Shown here one piece after another: positions 44,263-53,595 of a DNA stretch of 64,000 nt. The position numbers and the translations under genes were made by a program. This DNA is from Ferruginibacter sp. GTDB taxonomy: Bacteria; Bacteroidota; Bacteroidia; Chitinophagales; Chitinophagaceae. Location of the stretch: the NCBI GenBank assembly GCA_030831945.1, contig JAURKC010000013.1, positions 124,001 to 188,000 of the forward strand. Direction: 5' to 3'. The notes under the pieces were generated by a model. That model was not told the DNA's origin. It was given only the letters and a program-made list of their open reading frames with translations, and ran no database searches. Position 1 is the first letter of the stretch, and every line of letters begins with the position of its first letter.

Positions 44263-45411
44263 ATGAAAAAGGCTATAATTAAACTAACAGGGTTAGTTAT
44301 TTTACTGGTAAGTGCCACCAGTCAAGTTCAGGCGCAGGATCCTACTATAAACGTTGTAACCTCAGCAGTTCCTTTCTTAAGAATTTCACCTGATGCTAGA
44401 AGTGGAGGAATGGGAGACGTAGGTATTGCTACTTCACCAGACGCTAATTCAGCATTTTGGAATTTAGCTAAAACTCCATTTAATGTTAATAAAGGAGGTA
44501 TTTCGGTTACTTACACCCCTTGGTTAAAAGATCTTGGATTGAATGATGTTTATCTAGCTTCATTGTCTGGATATTATAAGTTAGATGAAGATCAAGCCAT
44601 CTCCAGTTCTTTAAGATATTTTAGTTTAGGAAGTATTCAATTTACTGATAATCTGGGTAATGATTTAAGTTCTTATAGGCCAAGGGAGTTTGCCTTTGAT
44701 GCAGGATACTCAAGAAAATTGTCTAGTAATCTATCATTAGGTATTGCATTAAGGTATATTAATTCAAACCTTGCAAGTGGCACTATCAATGGAGTTTCTT
44801 ATAAAGCAGGCTCTTCTATTGCTGGAGATTTGAGTCTTTTTCACACGGGAGTTAAGGCGAGTGGATCTGGTTTAAACTATGGAGTTACTTTGAGTAATTT
44901 GGGTTCAAAGATTTCCTATACAAGTGATGCCAATCAAAAGGATTTTATTCCTGCTAGCCTTGGCTTGGGTGTTGCTTATACCAAAGCAATTGATCCAATT
45001 AATAAAATTACTTTCGGTCTAGATATTCATAAATTATTAGTGCCTACGCCTCCATTAGTGGGCGATAGCGCTGGATTAGTGAGCTATCGTAGCAAAGGAG
45101 TAGTAGGTAGTTGGTTTAGCTCATTGGGTGATGCACCTGGTGGATTTTCTGAAGAATTGAAAGAATTTCAGACATCTTTAGGGGTGGAATACTGGTATAA
45201 TAATCAGTTTGCTATACGTACAGGCTATTTTTATGAAAGTCCTACAAAAGGGAATAGACAATATTTTACGCTAGGAGCAGGTCTAAAGTATAGCACTTAT
45301 GGAATCAATTTCTCTTACCTTCTTCCATCTGGATCTGGGGTAAGTCGTAATCCATTGTCTAATACTGTGCGATTTAGCGTGGTATTTGACTTTGCTGAAG
45401 GGAAAAAGTAA
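44263..45411 (+). CDS. porV: Type IX secretion outer-membrane channel protein PorV
   Basis: 382 residues. Signal peptide ends QVQAQ. The mature start has VVTSAVPFLRISPDARSGGM then GDVGIATSPDANSAFWN, the PorV hallmark (FLxIxPDARxxxMGxxG and N-x-x-x-x-xWNP-like). The rest is a FadL-type beta-barrel (FRYFSL-type repeats such as SSSLRYFSLGSIQFTD) ending in VRFSVVFDF. PorV takes finished cargo from the translocon and hands it to the sortase PorU. porU, often the neighbour of porV, is not next to it here. It is divergent from gldJ and ends in a terminator. Confidence 0.93.
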   Translation: MKKAIIKLTGLVILLVSATSQVQAQDPTINVVTSAVPFLRISPDARSGGMGDVGIATSPDANSAFWNLAKTPFNVNKGGISVTYTPWLKDLGLNDVYLASLSGYYKLDEDQAISSSLRYFSLGSIQFTDNLGNDLSSYRPREFAFDAGYSRKLSSNLSLGIALRYINSNLASGTINGVSYKAGSSIAGDLSLFHTGVKASGSGLNYGVTLSNLGSKISYTSDANQKDFIPASLGLGVAYTKAIDPINKITFGLDIHKLLVPTPPLVGDSAGLVSYRSKGVVGSWFSSLGDAPGGFSEELKEFQTSLGVEYWYNNQFAIRTGYFYESPTKGNRQYFTLGAGLKYSTYGINFSYLLPSGSGVSRNPLSNTVRFSVVFDFAEGKK

Positions 45412-45429
45412 TTTAAAATATTTCAGTTT

Positions 45430-45470
45430 AAAAAGCGTTTCGATTTAGGTCGAAACGCTTTTTTATTTTT
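45430..45470 (+). terminator. Rho-independent terminator of porV
   Basis: AAAAAGCGTTTCGA (45430-45443) pairs with TCGAAACGCTTTTT (from 45450) across a six-base loop, followed by a T-rich run. It begins about 20 bases after the stop codon. Confidence 0.9.
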
Positions 45471-45509
45471 AAACTAACGTACCTTCGGTATTAATCAATT
45501 ATAAATAAT

Positions 45510-46004
45510 ATGAGTTTGAGAATAGGGTTTGGTATTGATTTTCATCAACTAGTTACTGATAGAGAGTTTTGGTTAGGGGGTGTTAAAATAGATCATCCCA
45601 AAGGAGCACTTGGCCATAGTGATGCAGATGTATTGTTGCATGCTATTTGTGATGCGATGTTGGGTGCAGCCTGTCTAGGTGATATTGGAGTTCATTTTCC
45701 TGATACCGATGCTGCCTTGAAAAATATTGATAGTAAAATATTACTTAAAAAAAGTTTTGATCTCATCAACAATGCCGGTTATACCATCGTAAATATCGAT
45801 AGCACACTGTGTTTGCAGGCGCCAAAAATTAAAGAGTATGTTCCAGCAATGCAAAAAGTGATCGCTGAAATTTTATCCTTACAAATAACAGATGTATCTA
45901 TTAAAGCTACTACAACTGAAAAAATGGGTTTTGTTGGAAGGGAGGAAGGATTGGTGGCTTACGCATCCATTTTGTTAAATAAAAAAGCAGATGGAGTGCA
46001 GTAA
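45510..46004 (+). CDS. ispF: 2-C-methyl-D-erythritol 2,4-cyclodiphosphate synthase
   Basis: 164 residues, normal for IspF. The metal site is GIDFHQL (Asp and His) and the third ligand is in LGHSDADVLLHAICDAML. Further family motifs are GDIGVHFPDTD and KATTTEKMGFVGREEGL. It makes the cyclic diphosphate in the non-mevalonate isoprenoid pathway. A TACCTTCG sequence (one mismatch to a -7 box) lies about 22 bases upstream. It stands alone between porV and dut. Confidence 0.96.
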   Translation: MSLRIGFGIDFHQLVTDREFWLGGVKIDHPKGALGHSDADVLLHAICDAMLGAACLGDIGVHFPDTDAALKNIDSKILLKKSFDLINNAGYTIVNIDSTLCLQAPKIKEYVPAMQKVIAEILSLQITDVSIKATTTEKMGFVGREEGLVAYASILLNKKADGVQ

Positions 46005-46033
46005 AAAACAACTATCAAAAAGGCTAAACTCAT

Positions 46034-46097
46034 TACCTTTGCTATCATTAAATTGACTAATTTTTTTTGGATCCTGTTATAAAATTCTTTAAGAATT
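46034..46097 (+). promoter_or_regulatory. Probable dut promoter with inverted repeat in the leader
   Basis: TACCTTTG at 46034-46041 is an exact -7 box. The leader would be about 83 bases and contains AATTCTT-T-AAGAATT (46083-46097), a perfect inverted repeat that could be an operator. No -33 element is clear. Confidence 0.4.
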
Positions 46098-46130
46098 AGT
46101 TGGGCGTAGAAATAAAAAACGAGATATTAT

Positions 46131-46574
46131 ATGAATACAATTGCTGTAAACATTATCAACAAATCTTCCAATGAATTACCAGTATATGCAACCGAAGGTT
46201 CAGCTGGTATGGATTTAAGAGCCAATTTGGATCAACCGATAACTTTGCAATCATTGGAAAGAACCTTAATACCTACTGGTTTATTTATTGAATTGCCAGA
46301 TGGATATGAAGCACAAATAAGGCCTAGAAGTGGACTGGCAATAAAACAAGGGATTACTTGCCTGAATACTCCTGGCACCATTGATAGTGATTATAGAGGT
46401 GAATTAAAAGTGATACTGATTAATTTGAGTAATGAACCACAAGTCTTGTCTCATGGCGATCGAATTGCTCAAATGGTGATAAGTTCTGTAGATAAAGCAA
46501 ACCTTATTTTGGTTGATGAAATCAATAGTACACAAAGAGGAGAAGGTGGTTTTGGTCATACAGGTAAAAAATAA
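46131..46574 (+). CDS. dut: dUTP diphosphatase
   Basis: 147 residues with all five trimeric dUTPase motifs: [46 protein letters not shown] and the C-terminal [12 protein letters not shown] that closes over the active site. It hydrolyses dUTP to dUMP, keeping uracil out of DNA and feeding dTMP synthesis. The DUF4292 lipoprotein gene starts 17 bases later, so they are probably co-transcribed. Confidence 0.96.
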   Translation: MNTIAVNIINKSSNELPVYATEGSAGMDLRANLDQPITLQSLERTLIPTGLFIELPDGYEAQIRPRSGLAIKQGITCLNTPGTIDSDYRGELKVILINLSNEPQVLSHGDRIAQMVISSVDKANLILVDEINSTQRGEGGFGHTGKK

Positions 46575-46591
46575 ATTCAGAAGAAGTAAAA

Positions 46592-47434
46592 ATGAAATAT
46601 CCAACTAATAATAGCATTCATTTCCTGGTGCTGCTTTTCACGTTGCTGGTGGTAGTTAGTTCTGTCGGTTGTAAGACCGCAAAAAAAATACAGGCAGCCG
46701 TAGATAAAAAGGATAGCACCTCAATAAATATTACCCAACCAGTTAACTACGATTCAATTTTAGTAATTAAAAATGCATTGCAAGATGTGTATAGTAAAAA
46801 AATTGAGTTCAAGACTTTTTCTGCAAAAATCAAAGTTGAATATGAAGATGTAAAAGGAAAGCAGCCTAATATAACGGCCTACGTTCGTGCTATAAAAGAT
46901 AGTCTAATATGGATTTCAGGTTATGCAACAGTTTTTAATGTAGAGGCATTTAGAATTCTAATTAAAAAAGATAGCGTTATTGTTTTGGATAAAATTAATA
47001 AGGAAGTGAAGTTAAGATCGATTGACTTTTTGCAGGAAGTAACTGAAATACCTTTTGATTTTAAAACACTTCAAAATCTGTTAATTGGTAATCCAATTTT
47101 TTTAGATGACAATGTAATTTCTTATAAAGAAACAGAGTCGAAAATATTATTAGCAACTCTTGGGCAATATTTTAAACACTTATTAACGCTCAACAAATCA
47201 GATCGTTTATTAGTTCATAGTAAATTAGATGACGTGAATATAGTTAGGAATCGAACTGCTGATATAACTTATGGGGATTACGAAAATAATGATGGAGTCA
47301 ACTTTTCAACTTCTAGAGAAATAACGGTTTCTGAAAAAAACAAATTGGATGTTCAGCTAAATTTCAAACAGTATCAATTTGATAAAGAACTTACAATTTT
47401 TTTTAATATACCCGCTAATTATACTCGAAAGTAA
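46592..47434 (+). CDS. DUF4292 family lipoprotein (LolA/LolB-like fold)
   Basis: 280 residues. A lipoprotein signal with lipobox SSVGC is near residue 25, followed by a charged linker. The body (YSKKIEFKTFSAKIKVEYED; PNITAYVRAIKDSLIWISGY; VEAFRILIKKDSVIVLDKIN) matches the DUF4292 family found across Bacteroidota, distantly like outer-membrane lipoprotein carrier proteins. It probably acts at the outer membrane inner leaflet; its exact role is not known. It is followed by the EnvC-like gene after 112 bases. Confidence 0.85.
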   Translation: MKYPTNNSIHFLVLLFTLLVVVSSVGCKTAKKIQAAVDKKDSTSINITQPVNYDSILVIKNALQDVYSKKIEFKTFSAKIKVEYEDVKGKQPNITAYVRAIKDSLIWISGYATVFNVEAFRILIKKDSVIVLDKINKEVKLRSIDFLQEVTEIPFDFKTLQNLLIGNPIFLDDNVISYKETESKILLATLGQYFKHLLTLNKSDRLLVHSKLDDVNIVRNRTADITYGDYENNDGVNFSTSREITVSEKNKLDVQLNFKQYQFDKELTIFFNIPANYTRK

Positions 47435-47546
47435 AATGGAGTTTTATAAATAATGGGATACTTTAAATTGTTTTATAAATTCTGGGGCTGAGCGGTGGAA
47501 TGAACACAAACCACTTGTTTTTTTGTTATTCTTGTAAAATCTAAAT

Positions 47547-48887
47547 ATGATTAAAAGTTTTTTTTTATTACTGCTCTCTTTTTTTATAAGACACTCTTTA
47601 TTAGCTCAGTCTACCGCACAACAGGAGTTGGAAAAACAAAGACTAGAATTGAAAAGGGAAATTGAGCAGACACAAGAGTTACTGGATAAAAATAAAAAAA
47701 GCACTAAAGAAAGTTTAGGGCAACTTTCTCTCATCAATCGTAAGTTGAATTTGCAGGAAAATATCATTGAAAATATCAGTAAGGATATTAATTTGCTTGA
47801 CAATTCAATTTATAAATCACAACGAGATATCAACCGGTTACAAGTTTTATTGGATACCCTTAAACAGGAGTATGCCAAAAGCATGTTGTATGCATATAAG
47901 AATAGAAGCAATTCCGATTTTTTAAATTTTATATTTTCAGCATCTAGTTTCAATGATGCGATTAAAAGGGTAACCTACTTAAAGAGTTATAGAAATTATC
48001 GAGAATTGCAAGGGGATAATATTTTGCGAACCAAAGTGCTATTAAATCAGCGAATTGAAGAGATGAGTGGAAATAAGGAGAAAAAAGGGCAGGTATTGCA
48101 AATTCAAAGTAAAGAATTGTCTGTACTAGAAGTTCAGCAACAGGAGAAAAATCAAATAGTAAAAAAGCTGAAGGAACAAGGTAAGGAATTGAACAATCAG
48201 ATTGCAGCTAAGAAAAAGCAAATGCAAAAAGTAAGTAACGCTATTGCAGCAGCTATTAAAAGGGCGCAAGAAATGGCAAGAAAAGAAGCCTTAGCTAAAG
48301 CGTTGGAAGAAAAGGCAAAGCGTGATGCGGATGAAAAGGCTGCAGAAAAAAGCCGGTTAGCATTAGCGAAAGGAAATAATACTCCAGTTGCAAAATCAGT
48401 TCCGCTGAAACCTGAAAAGGCTTTACCCATTAGTGTTAGACAAGAAAGTATCTTGCTAGGAAATGATGCGGAAGTGAAATTAAATGCAAATTTTATTAGT
48501 AATAAAGGGTCATTACCTTGGCCAGTCGATAAAGGCTATATGATTATGCGATTTGGTCCACAAAAACTCGATATTGGTGTTACCGTTGATAATCCAGGTA
48601 TAACCATTGGAAGTGAAATTGGCACATCGGTAAAAGCATTATTTGATGGAGAAGTTTCTTCGGTTACCAATATTGAAAACATGCAAGTAGTGATCATTAA
48701 GCATGGAGCTTATTTTTCCACCTATAGTAATTTATCAGGCGTTCATCTTTCTAGAGGACAGGATATTCATACTGGACAAATCGTAGGAAAAGTTGCTCCA
48801 AATGACGAAGGAATTGGTTCGATTGACCTTATTATAAGTAATGAAAAAAGTAATCTGAATCCAGAAGGCTGGCTGAGACGAAGATAA
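47547..48887 (+). CDS. EnvC-like murein hydrolase activator with degenerate LytM domain
   Basis: 446 residues. Signal peptide ends near HSLLAQ. Residues ~20-260 form long coiled coils (QQELEKQRLELKREIEQTQE; KQGQVL-type repeats), with an Ala/Lys-rich helix RAQEMARKEALAKALEEKAK. The last ~120 residues are an M23/LytM fold (LPWPVDKGYMIMRFGPQK; VKALFDGEVSSVT; VVIIKHGAYFSTYSNLSG). The zinc ligands are missing: where active enzymes have HxGxD there is VDNPGITI, and where they have HLS-type HxH there is YSNLSG and IDLIIS. It therefore fits the EnvC/NlpD type that activates amidases at the septum. Its stop is directly against the bshA stop. Confidence 0.9.
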   Translation: MIKSFFLLLLSFFIRHSLLAQSTAQQELEKQRLELKREIEQTQELLDKNKKSTKESLGQLSLINRKLNLQENIIENISKDINLLDNSIYKSQRDINRLQVLLDTLKQEYAKSMLYAYKNRSNSDFLNFIFSASSFNDAIKRVTYLKSYRNYRELQGDNILRTKVLLNQRIEEMSGNKEKKGQVLQIQSKELSVLEVQQQEKNQIVKKLKEQGKELNNQIAAKKKQMQKVSNAIAAAIKRAQEMARKEALAKALEEKAKRDADEKAAEKSRLALAKGNNTPVAKSVPLKPEKALPISVRQESILLGNDAEVKLNANFISNKGSLPWPVDKGYMIMRFGPQKLDIGVTVDNPGITIGSEIGTSVKALFDGEVSSVTNIENMQVVIIKHGAYFSTYSNLSGVHLSRGQDIHTGQIVGKVAPNDEGIGSIDLIISNEKSNLNPEGWLRRR

Positions 48888-50009
48888 TTATTTAATTAAA
48901 CGCTGATAAAGTTCTTCATATTTTGGAACTATATTTTCTATGTCGAACTTTTTAGCCTGTAATAGTGCATTGGCTTTAAATTGATCATGCGTTTCTTTAT
49001 TCTGTAAAATGTATAGCCCATTTTTACTCATATCTTCTACATCTCCTATTTCACTCATGAAGCCGCAATAGCCATTAATAATTATTTCGGGTAAGCCACC
49101 GGCATTAGTAGATATTACCGGTACTTCTGCAGCTAATGCTTCTAATGCTGCAAGACCAAAGCTTTCATATTCACTGGTCAGTAAAAAAAGGTCGGCTACG
49201 GGTAAAATATCTTCCATTTGTTCTTGCTTGCCTAAAAATTTAACATTATCAACTAATGGACTTTTTCTTGCTTCTGCTTCTGCGGCAGAACGTTCGGGGC
49301 CATCACCTAATAGCAATAATTTAGCAGGAATTTTTTCATTGATTAGAAAAAAAGTTTTTACTACATCCTCCACCCGCTTTATTTTTCTAAAATTACTTGC
49401 ATGCACAATAATTTTTTCACCATTTGGGGCAATTAATTTTTTAAACTCGTCGATTGGTTTTTTATTAAATCGAGTTACGTCTACGAAATTGTGAATCACT
49501 TCAATTTCTTTTTCTATATCAAAATTTTTATAGGTTTCAGCTTTGAGATTATCGGATACTGCAGTAAGGATATCGCTTTCATCCATCGAAAAGGTAACTA
49601 CTGGGCGATAGGTTTTATCTCTACCTACTAAAGTTATATCAGTGCCATGTAAAGTGGTTATTACAGGAATTTGAATACCTTGTTTGGCTAAAATTTGCTT
49701 GGCTATATAGGCAGCAGAAGCATGTGGTATTGCATAATGTACATGAAGTAACTGAATATTATTATTGGTAATTACATCCACCATCATACTAGACAGCGCA
49801 GTTTCGTAAGGAGGATAATCAAATAAGGGATAGGTGGGAACCCTTACTTCGTGATAAAAAATATTGCCATGAAAATGACTTAACCTTACTGGTTGTTGGT
49901 AAGTAATAAAGTGAATCTGGTGTCCTTTATCAGCAAGGGCTTTTCCTAATTCAGTTGCTAGTACTCCACTTCCCCCAAAGGTGGGATAACATACAATGGC
50001 TATGTTCAT
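48888..50009 (-). CDS. bshA: N-acetyl-alpha-D-glucosaminyl L-malate synthase BshA
   Basis: 373 residues, GT4 fold. The N-terminus IAIVCYPTFGGSGVLATELG, HFITYQQPVRL, LLHVHYAIPHASAAY, TTLHGTDITLVG and later VIHNFVDVTRF, LLGDGPERSAAE and SEYESFGLAALEALAAEVPV are typical BshA blocks. It joins UDP-GlcNAc and L-malate, the first step to bacillithiol; Bacteroidota make this thiol or an N-methyl form. bshB and bshC are not in the window. The gene converges on the EnvC-like gene with no base between the two stop codons. Confidence 0.93.
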   Translation of the reverse strand: MNIAIVCYPTFGGSGVLATELGKALADKGHQIHFITYQQPVRLSHFHGNIFYHEVRVPTYPLFDYPPYETALSSMMVDVITNNNIQLLHVHYAIPHASAAYIAKQILAKQGIQIPVITTLHGTDITLVGRDKTYRPVVTFSMDESDILTAVSDNLKAETYKNFDIEKEIEVIHNFVDVTRFNKKPIDEFKKLIAPNGEKIIVHASNFRKIKRVEDVVKTFFLINEKIPAKLLLLGDGPERSAAEAEARKSPLVDNVKFLGKQEQMEDILPVADLFLLTSEYESFGLAALEALAAEVPVISTNAGGLPEIIINGYCGFMSEIGDVEDMSKNGLYILQNKETHDQFKANALLQAKKFDIENIVPKYEELYQRLIK

Positions 50010-50191
50010 ACAATTTATTTTATGTAATGTTGATCATGAACTAGCCTTAATGTAAAGTCCAAAGGCTTTTCAGGAATGTTTTCATTTGAATCGATCAACT
50101 TACTTCATTAATTGGAGTAGTTGATTTAGATAGCCGATGAAAACTGTTGCAATTTACCGATTTATTATGGTCGATATCTTTAATTATATAT

Positions 50192-50213
50192 TACATTTGA
50201 AACACTAAATTTG
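50192..50213 (+). promoter_or_regulatory. Two candidate -7 boxes for the M28 peptidase gene
   Basis: TACATTTG (50192-50199) and TAAATTTG (50206-50213) are both exact TAnnTTTG matches, 31 and 17 bases before the ATG. No TTG -33 is seen at the usual distance for either. Confidence 0.35.
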
Positions 50214-50230
50214 TTAACTTAAATTCAGTT

Positions 50231-51604
50231 ATGCTACAAAAAACCGTCATCCTAGTTCTTGCTTCCTTACTTAGTTTGGTTGCTACTGCCCAAAAAGAAG
50301 ATTCTATCGCATTCAAAAAGATTGCTGATAATATATTGATTCATGGTACGGCTTATGAAAACCTAAGGCATATTTGTAAAAAAATTGGCCCAAGATTGAG
50401 CGGATCAGCTCAAGCTCAAAAGGCAGTGGAGGCTACCGCCAAAATGTTACGAGATGCAGGAGCAGATACGGTTTATCTGCAACCATGTATGGTCCCTCAT
50501 TGGGTTAGGGGAGTAAAAGAAGTAGGCTATATTACTCTTCCTAATGGAACTAAATACCCGTTAAATCTTTGCTCACTTGGTAATTCAGAAGGTACAGGAC
50601 TGAAGGGAATAAATGCTTCAATAGTTCAAGTTAATAATTTTGAACAATTAAATCAATTGGGTAAAAAGGGTATAAAAGGAAAAATTGTTTTCTTTAATTT
50701 CGAAATGAACCCTACCTATATAGCTACTTTTAATGCCTATGGAGAGAGTGGCCGTTCTAGAACTGCTGGGCCTTCTTTAGCTGCAAGTTACGGAGCTGTA
50801 GGAGTAATGGTTCGTTCTTTGGCAAGTAATTTCGACGACTATCCACATACAGGCGTTACAATTTATAATGATTCTTTTCCTAAAATACCTGCTGTTGCCA
50901 TTAGTACTAATAATGCCATTTGGTTAACCAAGCAATTAGCCAAGAATCAAACACTAACAGCTTATTTTAAAAACACCTGTACTATGTTGCCGGATGCACC
51001 ATCATTTAATGTAGTCGGAGAAATTAGGGGTAGCATACTTCCAAAGGAAATTATTACTGTTGGCGGTCATTTAGATAGTTGGGATCTAGCGGAGGGTGCC
51101 CAGGATGACGGGGCTGGATGTGTGCAGAGCATTGAGGTAATTAGAGTTTTTAAGGCTACCGGTATTCGTCCAAAAAGAACTGTTCGTGCGGTCATGTTTA
51201 TGAATGAAGAAAATGGAGGAAGGGGAGGTGACAAATATCTTGAATTGGCTTTATTAAATAAGGAGAATCATTTTTTTGCTTTAGAAAGCGACGCAGGTGG
51301 TTTTACCCCCCGAGGATTTTCTCTTGAAATGAAAGAAGAGCAAATTAATAAGATTAAGGAATGGAAAAATTTATTTTATCCTTATGGGGTATATGATTTT
51401 TCAGCCGCTGGAAGTGGAGCTGATATCGGTCCTTTAAAAGTTACTGGTGCAGCATTGGCAGGACTCAGACCAGATAGTCAACGTTACTTTGATGTACATC
51501 ATGCTTCAACAGATATTTTTGAAAATGTAAGCCGAAGAGAACTGCATATGGGCGCTTTAAATATGGCTGGCCTTATCTATTTGGTGGACAAGTACGGATT
51601 ATAA
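50231..51604 (+). CDS. Exported M28 family metallopeptidase
   Basis: 457 residues. Signal peptide ends LVATAQ. A PA-like insert occupies ~residues 110-245. The di-zinc site is intact: VGGHLDSWDLAEGAQDDGAG (His, Asp, bridging Asp), FMNEENGGRGGDKYL (Glu general base and Glu ligand), FFALESDAGGFTPRG (Asp) and DVHHASTDIFENV (final His). The family contains aminopeptidases and carboxypeptidase Q-like enzymes acting outside the cytoplasm. The small membrane protein gene follows after 13 bases. Confidence 0.92.
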   Translation: MLQKTVILVLASLLSLVATAQKEDSIAFKKIADNILIHGTAYENLRHICKKIGPRLSGSAQAQKAVEATAKMLRDAGADTVYLQPCMVPHWVRGVKEVGYITLPNGTKYPLNLCSLGNSEGTGLKGINASIVQVNNFEQLNQLGKKGIKGKIVFFNFEMNPTYIATFNAYGESGRSRTAGPSLAASYGAVGVMVRSLASNFDDYPHTGVTIYNDSFPKIPAVAISTNNAIWLTKQLAKNQTLTAYFKNTCTMLPDAPSFNVVGEIRGSILPKEIITVGGHLDSWDLAEGAQDDGAGCVQSIEVIRVFKATGIRPKRTVRAVMFMNEENGGRGGDKYLELALLNKENHFFALESDAGGFTPRGFSLEMKEEQINKIKEWKNLFYPYGVYDFSAAGSGADIGPLKVTGAALAGLRPDSQRYFDVHHASTDIFENVSRRELHMGALNMAGLIYLVDKYGL

Positions 51605-51617
51605 TCAAGGACTCAAT

Positions 51618-52049
51618 TTGTCTATTATGGAAGAAAGTACGCGAATCAATACCCTCAAAAGAAAAATGCCTGGCTATAAAAAAATCATGTATTCCCTATT
51701 TTTTTGTTTACTCATTGGATTGTCAATCTATGGGTATTGGAAATACTATTTTACATTTAGCGAAGGGTATCGAACTGGGTTAATTCAAAAATTATCTTTT
51801 AGAGGGAATTTCTTTAAAACCTATGAAGGCGAGCTGGTATTAAGCAGTATAGTTTCTTCTACCAGTGTAGCATTAGCCTCAGAAAAATTTTATTTTTCAG
51901 TGCCAAATGACAGTATTGCGAATGTTTTGCAAAACTTTGAGGGAAAGCAAGTGAAATTGCATTATGTACAAAAGAATCATTCCCTTTGCTGGAGAGGCGA
52001 TAGTGAATATTTAGTAGATGGGGTGATCGATCAATCCAATTCAAAATAA
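51618..52049 (+). CDS. Small membrane-anchored protein, unknown function
   Basis: 143 residues. An ATG at 51627 (MEESTRIN) is an alternative to the frame start at 51618; 51627 also lies well. One membrane helix (IMYSLFFCLLIGLSIYGYW) is followed by FSEGYRTGLIQKLSFRGNFF then KTYEGELVLSS, a conserved pattern that I remember from Bacteroidota proteins sometimes wrongly called 6-phosphogluconate dehydrogenase. There is no dehydrogenase domain here. The C-terminal region (HYVQKNHSLCWRGDSEYLV) looks like a small beta domain outside the membrane. It converges on the methyltransferase gene. Confidence 0.75.
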   Translation: MSIMEESTRINTLKRKMPGYKKIMYSLFFCLLIGLSIYGYWKYYFTFSEGYRTGLIQKLSFRGNFFKTYEGELVLSSIVSSTSVALASEKFYFSVPNDSIANVLQNFEGKQVKLHYVQKNHSLCWRGDSEYLVDGVIDQSNSK

Positions 52050-52053
52050 CATT

Positions 52054-52752
52054 CTAACCGGCCTGTAATAAAAATATAACGGGCTTTTTATGAAAGTCGA
52101 TTTTTTCTTTTTGCCAATCAGCTACTGTTTTCGTTTTAATAAATTCATTTATACTCGTAAGCTCTGCAGCAATACAAATCCTTGTAGTAGCCTTACATGT
52201 TTTTAACAAGGTTTCTATTAATTGATTATTTCTGTAGGGAGTTTCAATAAATATTTCGGCACTATTTTTTTTGGCTGATGTAGTTTCCATTTCCTTGATA
52301 GTTTTTATTCGTTCGTTGTTATCAATGGGAAGATATCCTACAAATTCAAATTGCTGCCCGTTCATTCCGCTTGCCATTAATGCCAAAAGAATTGAACTTG
52401 GCCCTACTAGTGGTTTTACAGTAATATTTAATTGCTGAGCAAGTTCAATCAATATTTGTCCAGGGTCAGCAATTCCAGGACATCCAGCTTCGCTAATAAT
52501 AGCAATATTTTTTCCTTCTTTTATTTTTTGTCGGAAGCTTATTTTTTGTTCTTCCTCGGCTTTGTGAATAGTAAACCATTCAAAATCATCAATTACTATG
52601 TCCTTGCAAATACTTTTTAAAAATCGTCGGGTGGTGCGTTCATTTTCTGCAAAAATCACTTGGCAATCTTTCACAGCATCGATTAAATAAGTTGGAATCG
52701 TATGCATTGCTAAATCATCTAATACAGAGGGTACTAAATACACTTTACTCAT
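52054..52752 (-). CDS. RsmI-related tetrapyrrole methylase-fold SAM-dependent methyltransferase
   Basis: 232 residues. It has the tetrapyrrole-methylase fold: KVYLVPSVLDD at the start, VIFAENERTTRRFLKSI, the Gly-Pro-rich loop IISEAGCPGIADPGQILIEL, and VKPLVGPSSILLALMASGM. RsmI methylates C1402 of 16S rRNA at the ribose. Bacteroidota often carry a shorter RsmI-like paralogue besides true RsmI; this one lacks the standard N-terminal GTLYVVATPIGN and looks like the paralogue, so its target is uncertain. It is the last gene before a 87-base gap and the EI24 gene. Confidence 0.85.
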   Translation of the reverse strand: MSKVYLVPSVLDDLAMHTIPTYLIDAVKDCQVIFAENERTTRRFLKSICKDIVIDDFEWFTIHKAEEEQKISFRQKIKEGKNIAIISEAGCPGIADPGQILIELAQQLNITVKPLVGPSSILLALMASGMNGQQFEFVGYLPIDNNERIKTIKEMETTSAKKNSAEIFIETPYRNNQLIETLLKTCKATTRICIAAELTSINEFIKTKTVADWQKEKIDFHKKPVIFLLQAG

Positions 52753-52839
52753 AGTGGGATTCTTTTAATGAGAAGTAAATCATTGGATAATTCGAATAAA
52801 GGAGGTTGTGGTTTACCAATTTTTACCTAGATTATTAAT

Positions 52840-53595
52840 TTATTCACGAGTTTTATACAAACTAATAGTAGCTGCAATAACAGAATAGCTAGGGGCTAAT
52901 ACCCACCCAAGGCCTACTATAAGGTGCATTAGGTAAAATACGATTCCATTTCCAATCGCTAATCCTTTATGTTCGCTGATAAATGCAATGCTTTGGGAAG
53001 CGGATAATTTATTTCTTTCGCAGCTATAATCGAGCATTGAAAATCCTAGATAATACGCCTCAATTAATATGGCAAAAAATGGAGTAAACCACCCAATAAA
53101 AGGAATGAATGATAAAATTAAGATGGATAAAATATAGACGGTTTGCCATAAAGAGTTGCGTAATACCAATTTTACGCTTCTAGCAATATCTTTCATTAAT
53201 TGACTGAAACTAAATGGAAATTCTTTGTTCTCCATAATCGCTCCAGTCTTTTCACTTAGGTAAGAGAAAACAGGCGAACCGATAATTAGAAATATATATT
53301 TGAATAACGAAAAGTAAAATAGCATTAATACCAGTTGAAGAATTACCTGCCCGAAAATAAATAGAAACTTAAGCCAACTTTCTTCGAGTGTAAGCATCCA
53401 TTTTTTTAAGCCAGTCAATGAAAACAAAAGATCAATTGCGTTTCCACTGCTTATCCAAAATAAGTAGATGCCTAATCCAAATAACAAGGAATATATAATT
53501 CCAGGTATTAAAATCCATTTCCAAAGGCGATGCTTACTGATAAACAAATGAGCCAAGTAATAAGATTGAAAGGCTGTGAAAATATCTTTTAACAT
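52840..53595 (-). CDS. EI24/CysZ-like membrane protein
   Basis: 251 residues with about five to six helices (ILIPGIIYSLLFGLGIYLFW; QVILQLVLMLFYFSLFKYI; YILSILILSFIPFIGWF; GIVFYLMHLIVGLGWVL). The EI24 family pattern is seen: PVFSYLSEKTGAIM, then ARSVKLVLRNSLWQTVYIL, and FTPFFAILIEAYYLGFSMLDY. E. coli CysZ of this family imports sulfate, but Bacteroidota members are not near sulfate genes here. Function is uncertain. A single-gene unit. Confidence 0.85.
   Translation of the reverse strand: MLKDIFTAFQSYYLAHLFISKHRLWKWILIPGIIYSLLFGLGIYLFWISSGNAIDLLFSLTGLKKWMLTLEESWLKFLFIFGQVILQLVLMLFYFSLFKYIFLIIGSPVFSYLSEKTGAIMENKEFPFSFSQLMKDIARSVKLVLRNSLWQTVYILSILILSFIPFIGWFTPFFAILIEAYYLGFSMLDYSCERNKLSASQSIAFISEHKGLAIGNGIVFYLMHLIVGLGWVLAPSYSVIAATISLYKTRE

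Noticed and set aside
51618..52049. 6-phosphogluconate dehydrogenase
   Set aside because: Too short and with a membrane helix; lacks the NADP-binding and catalytic domains.
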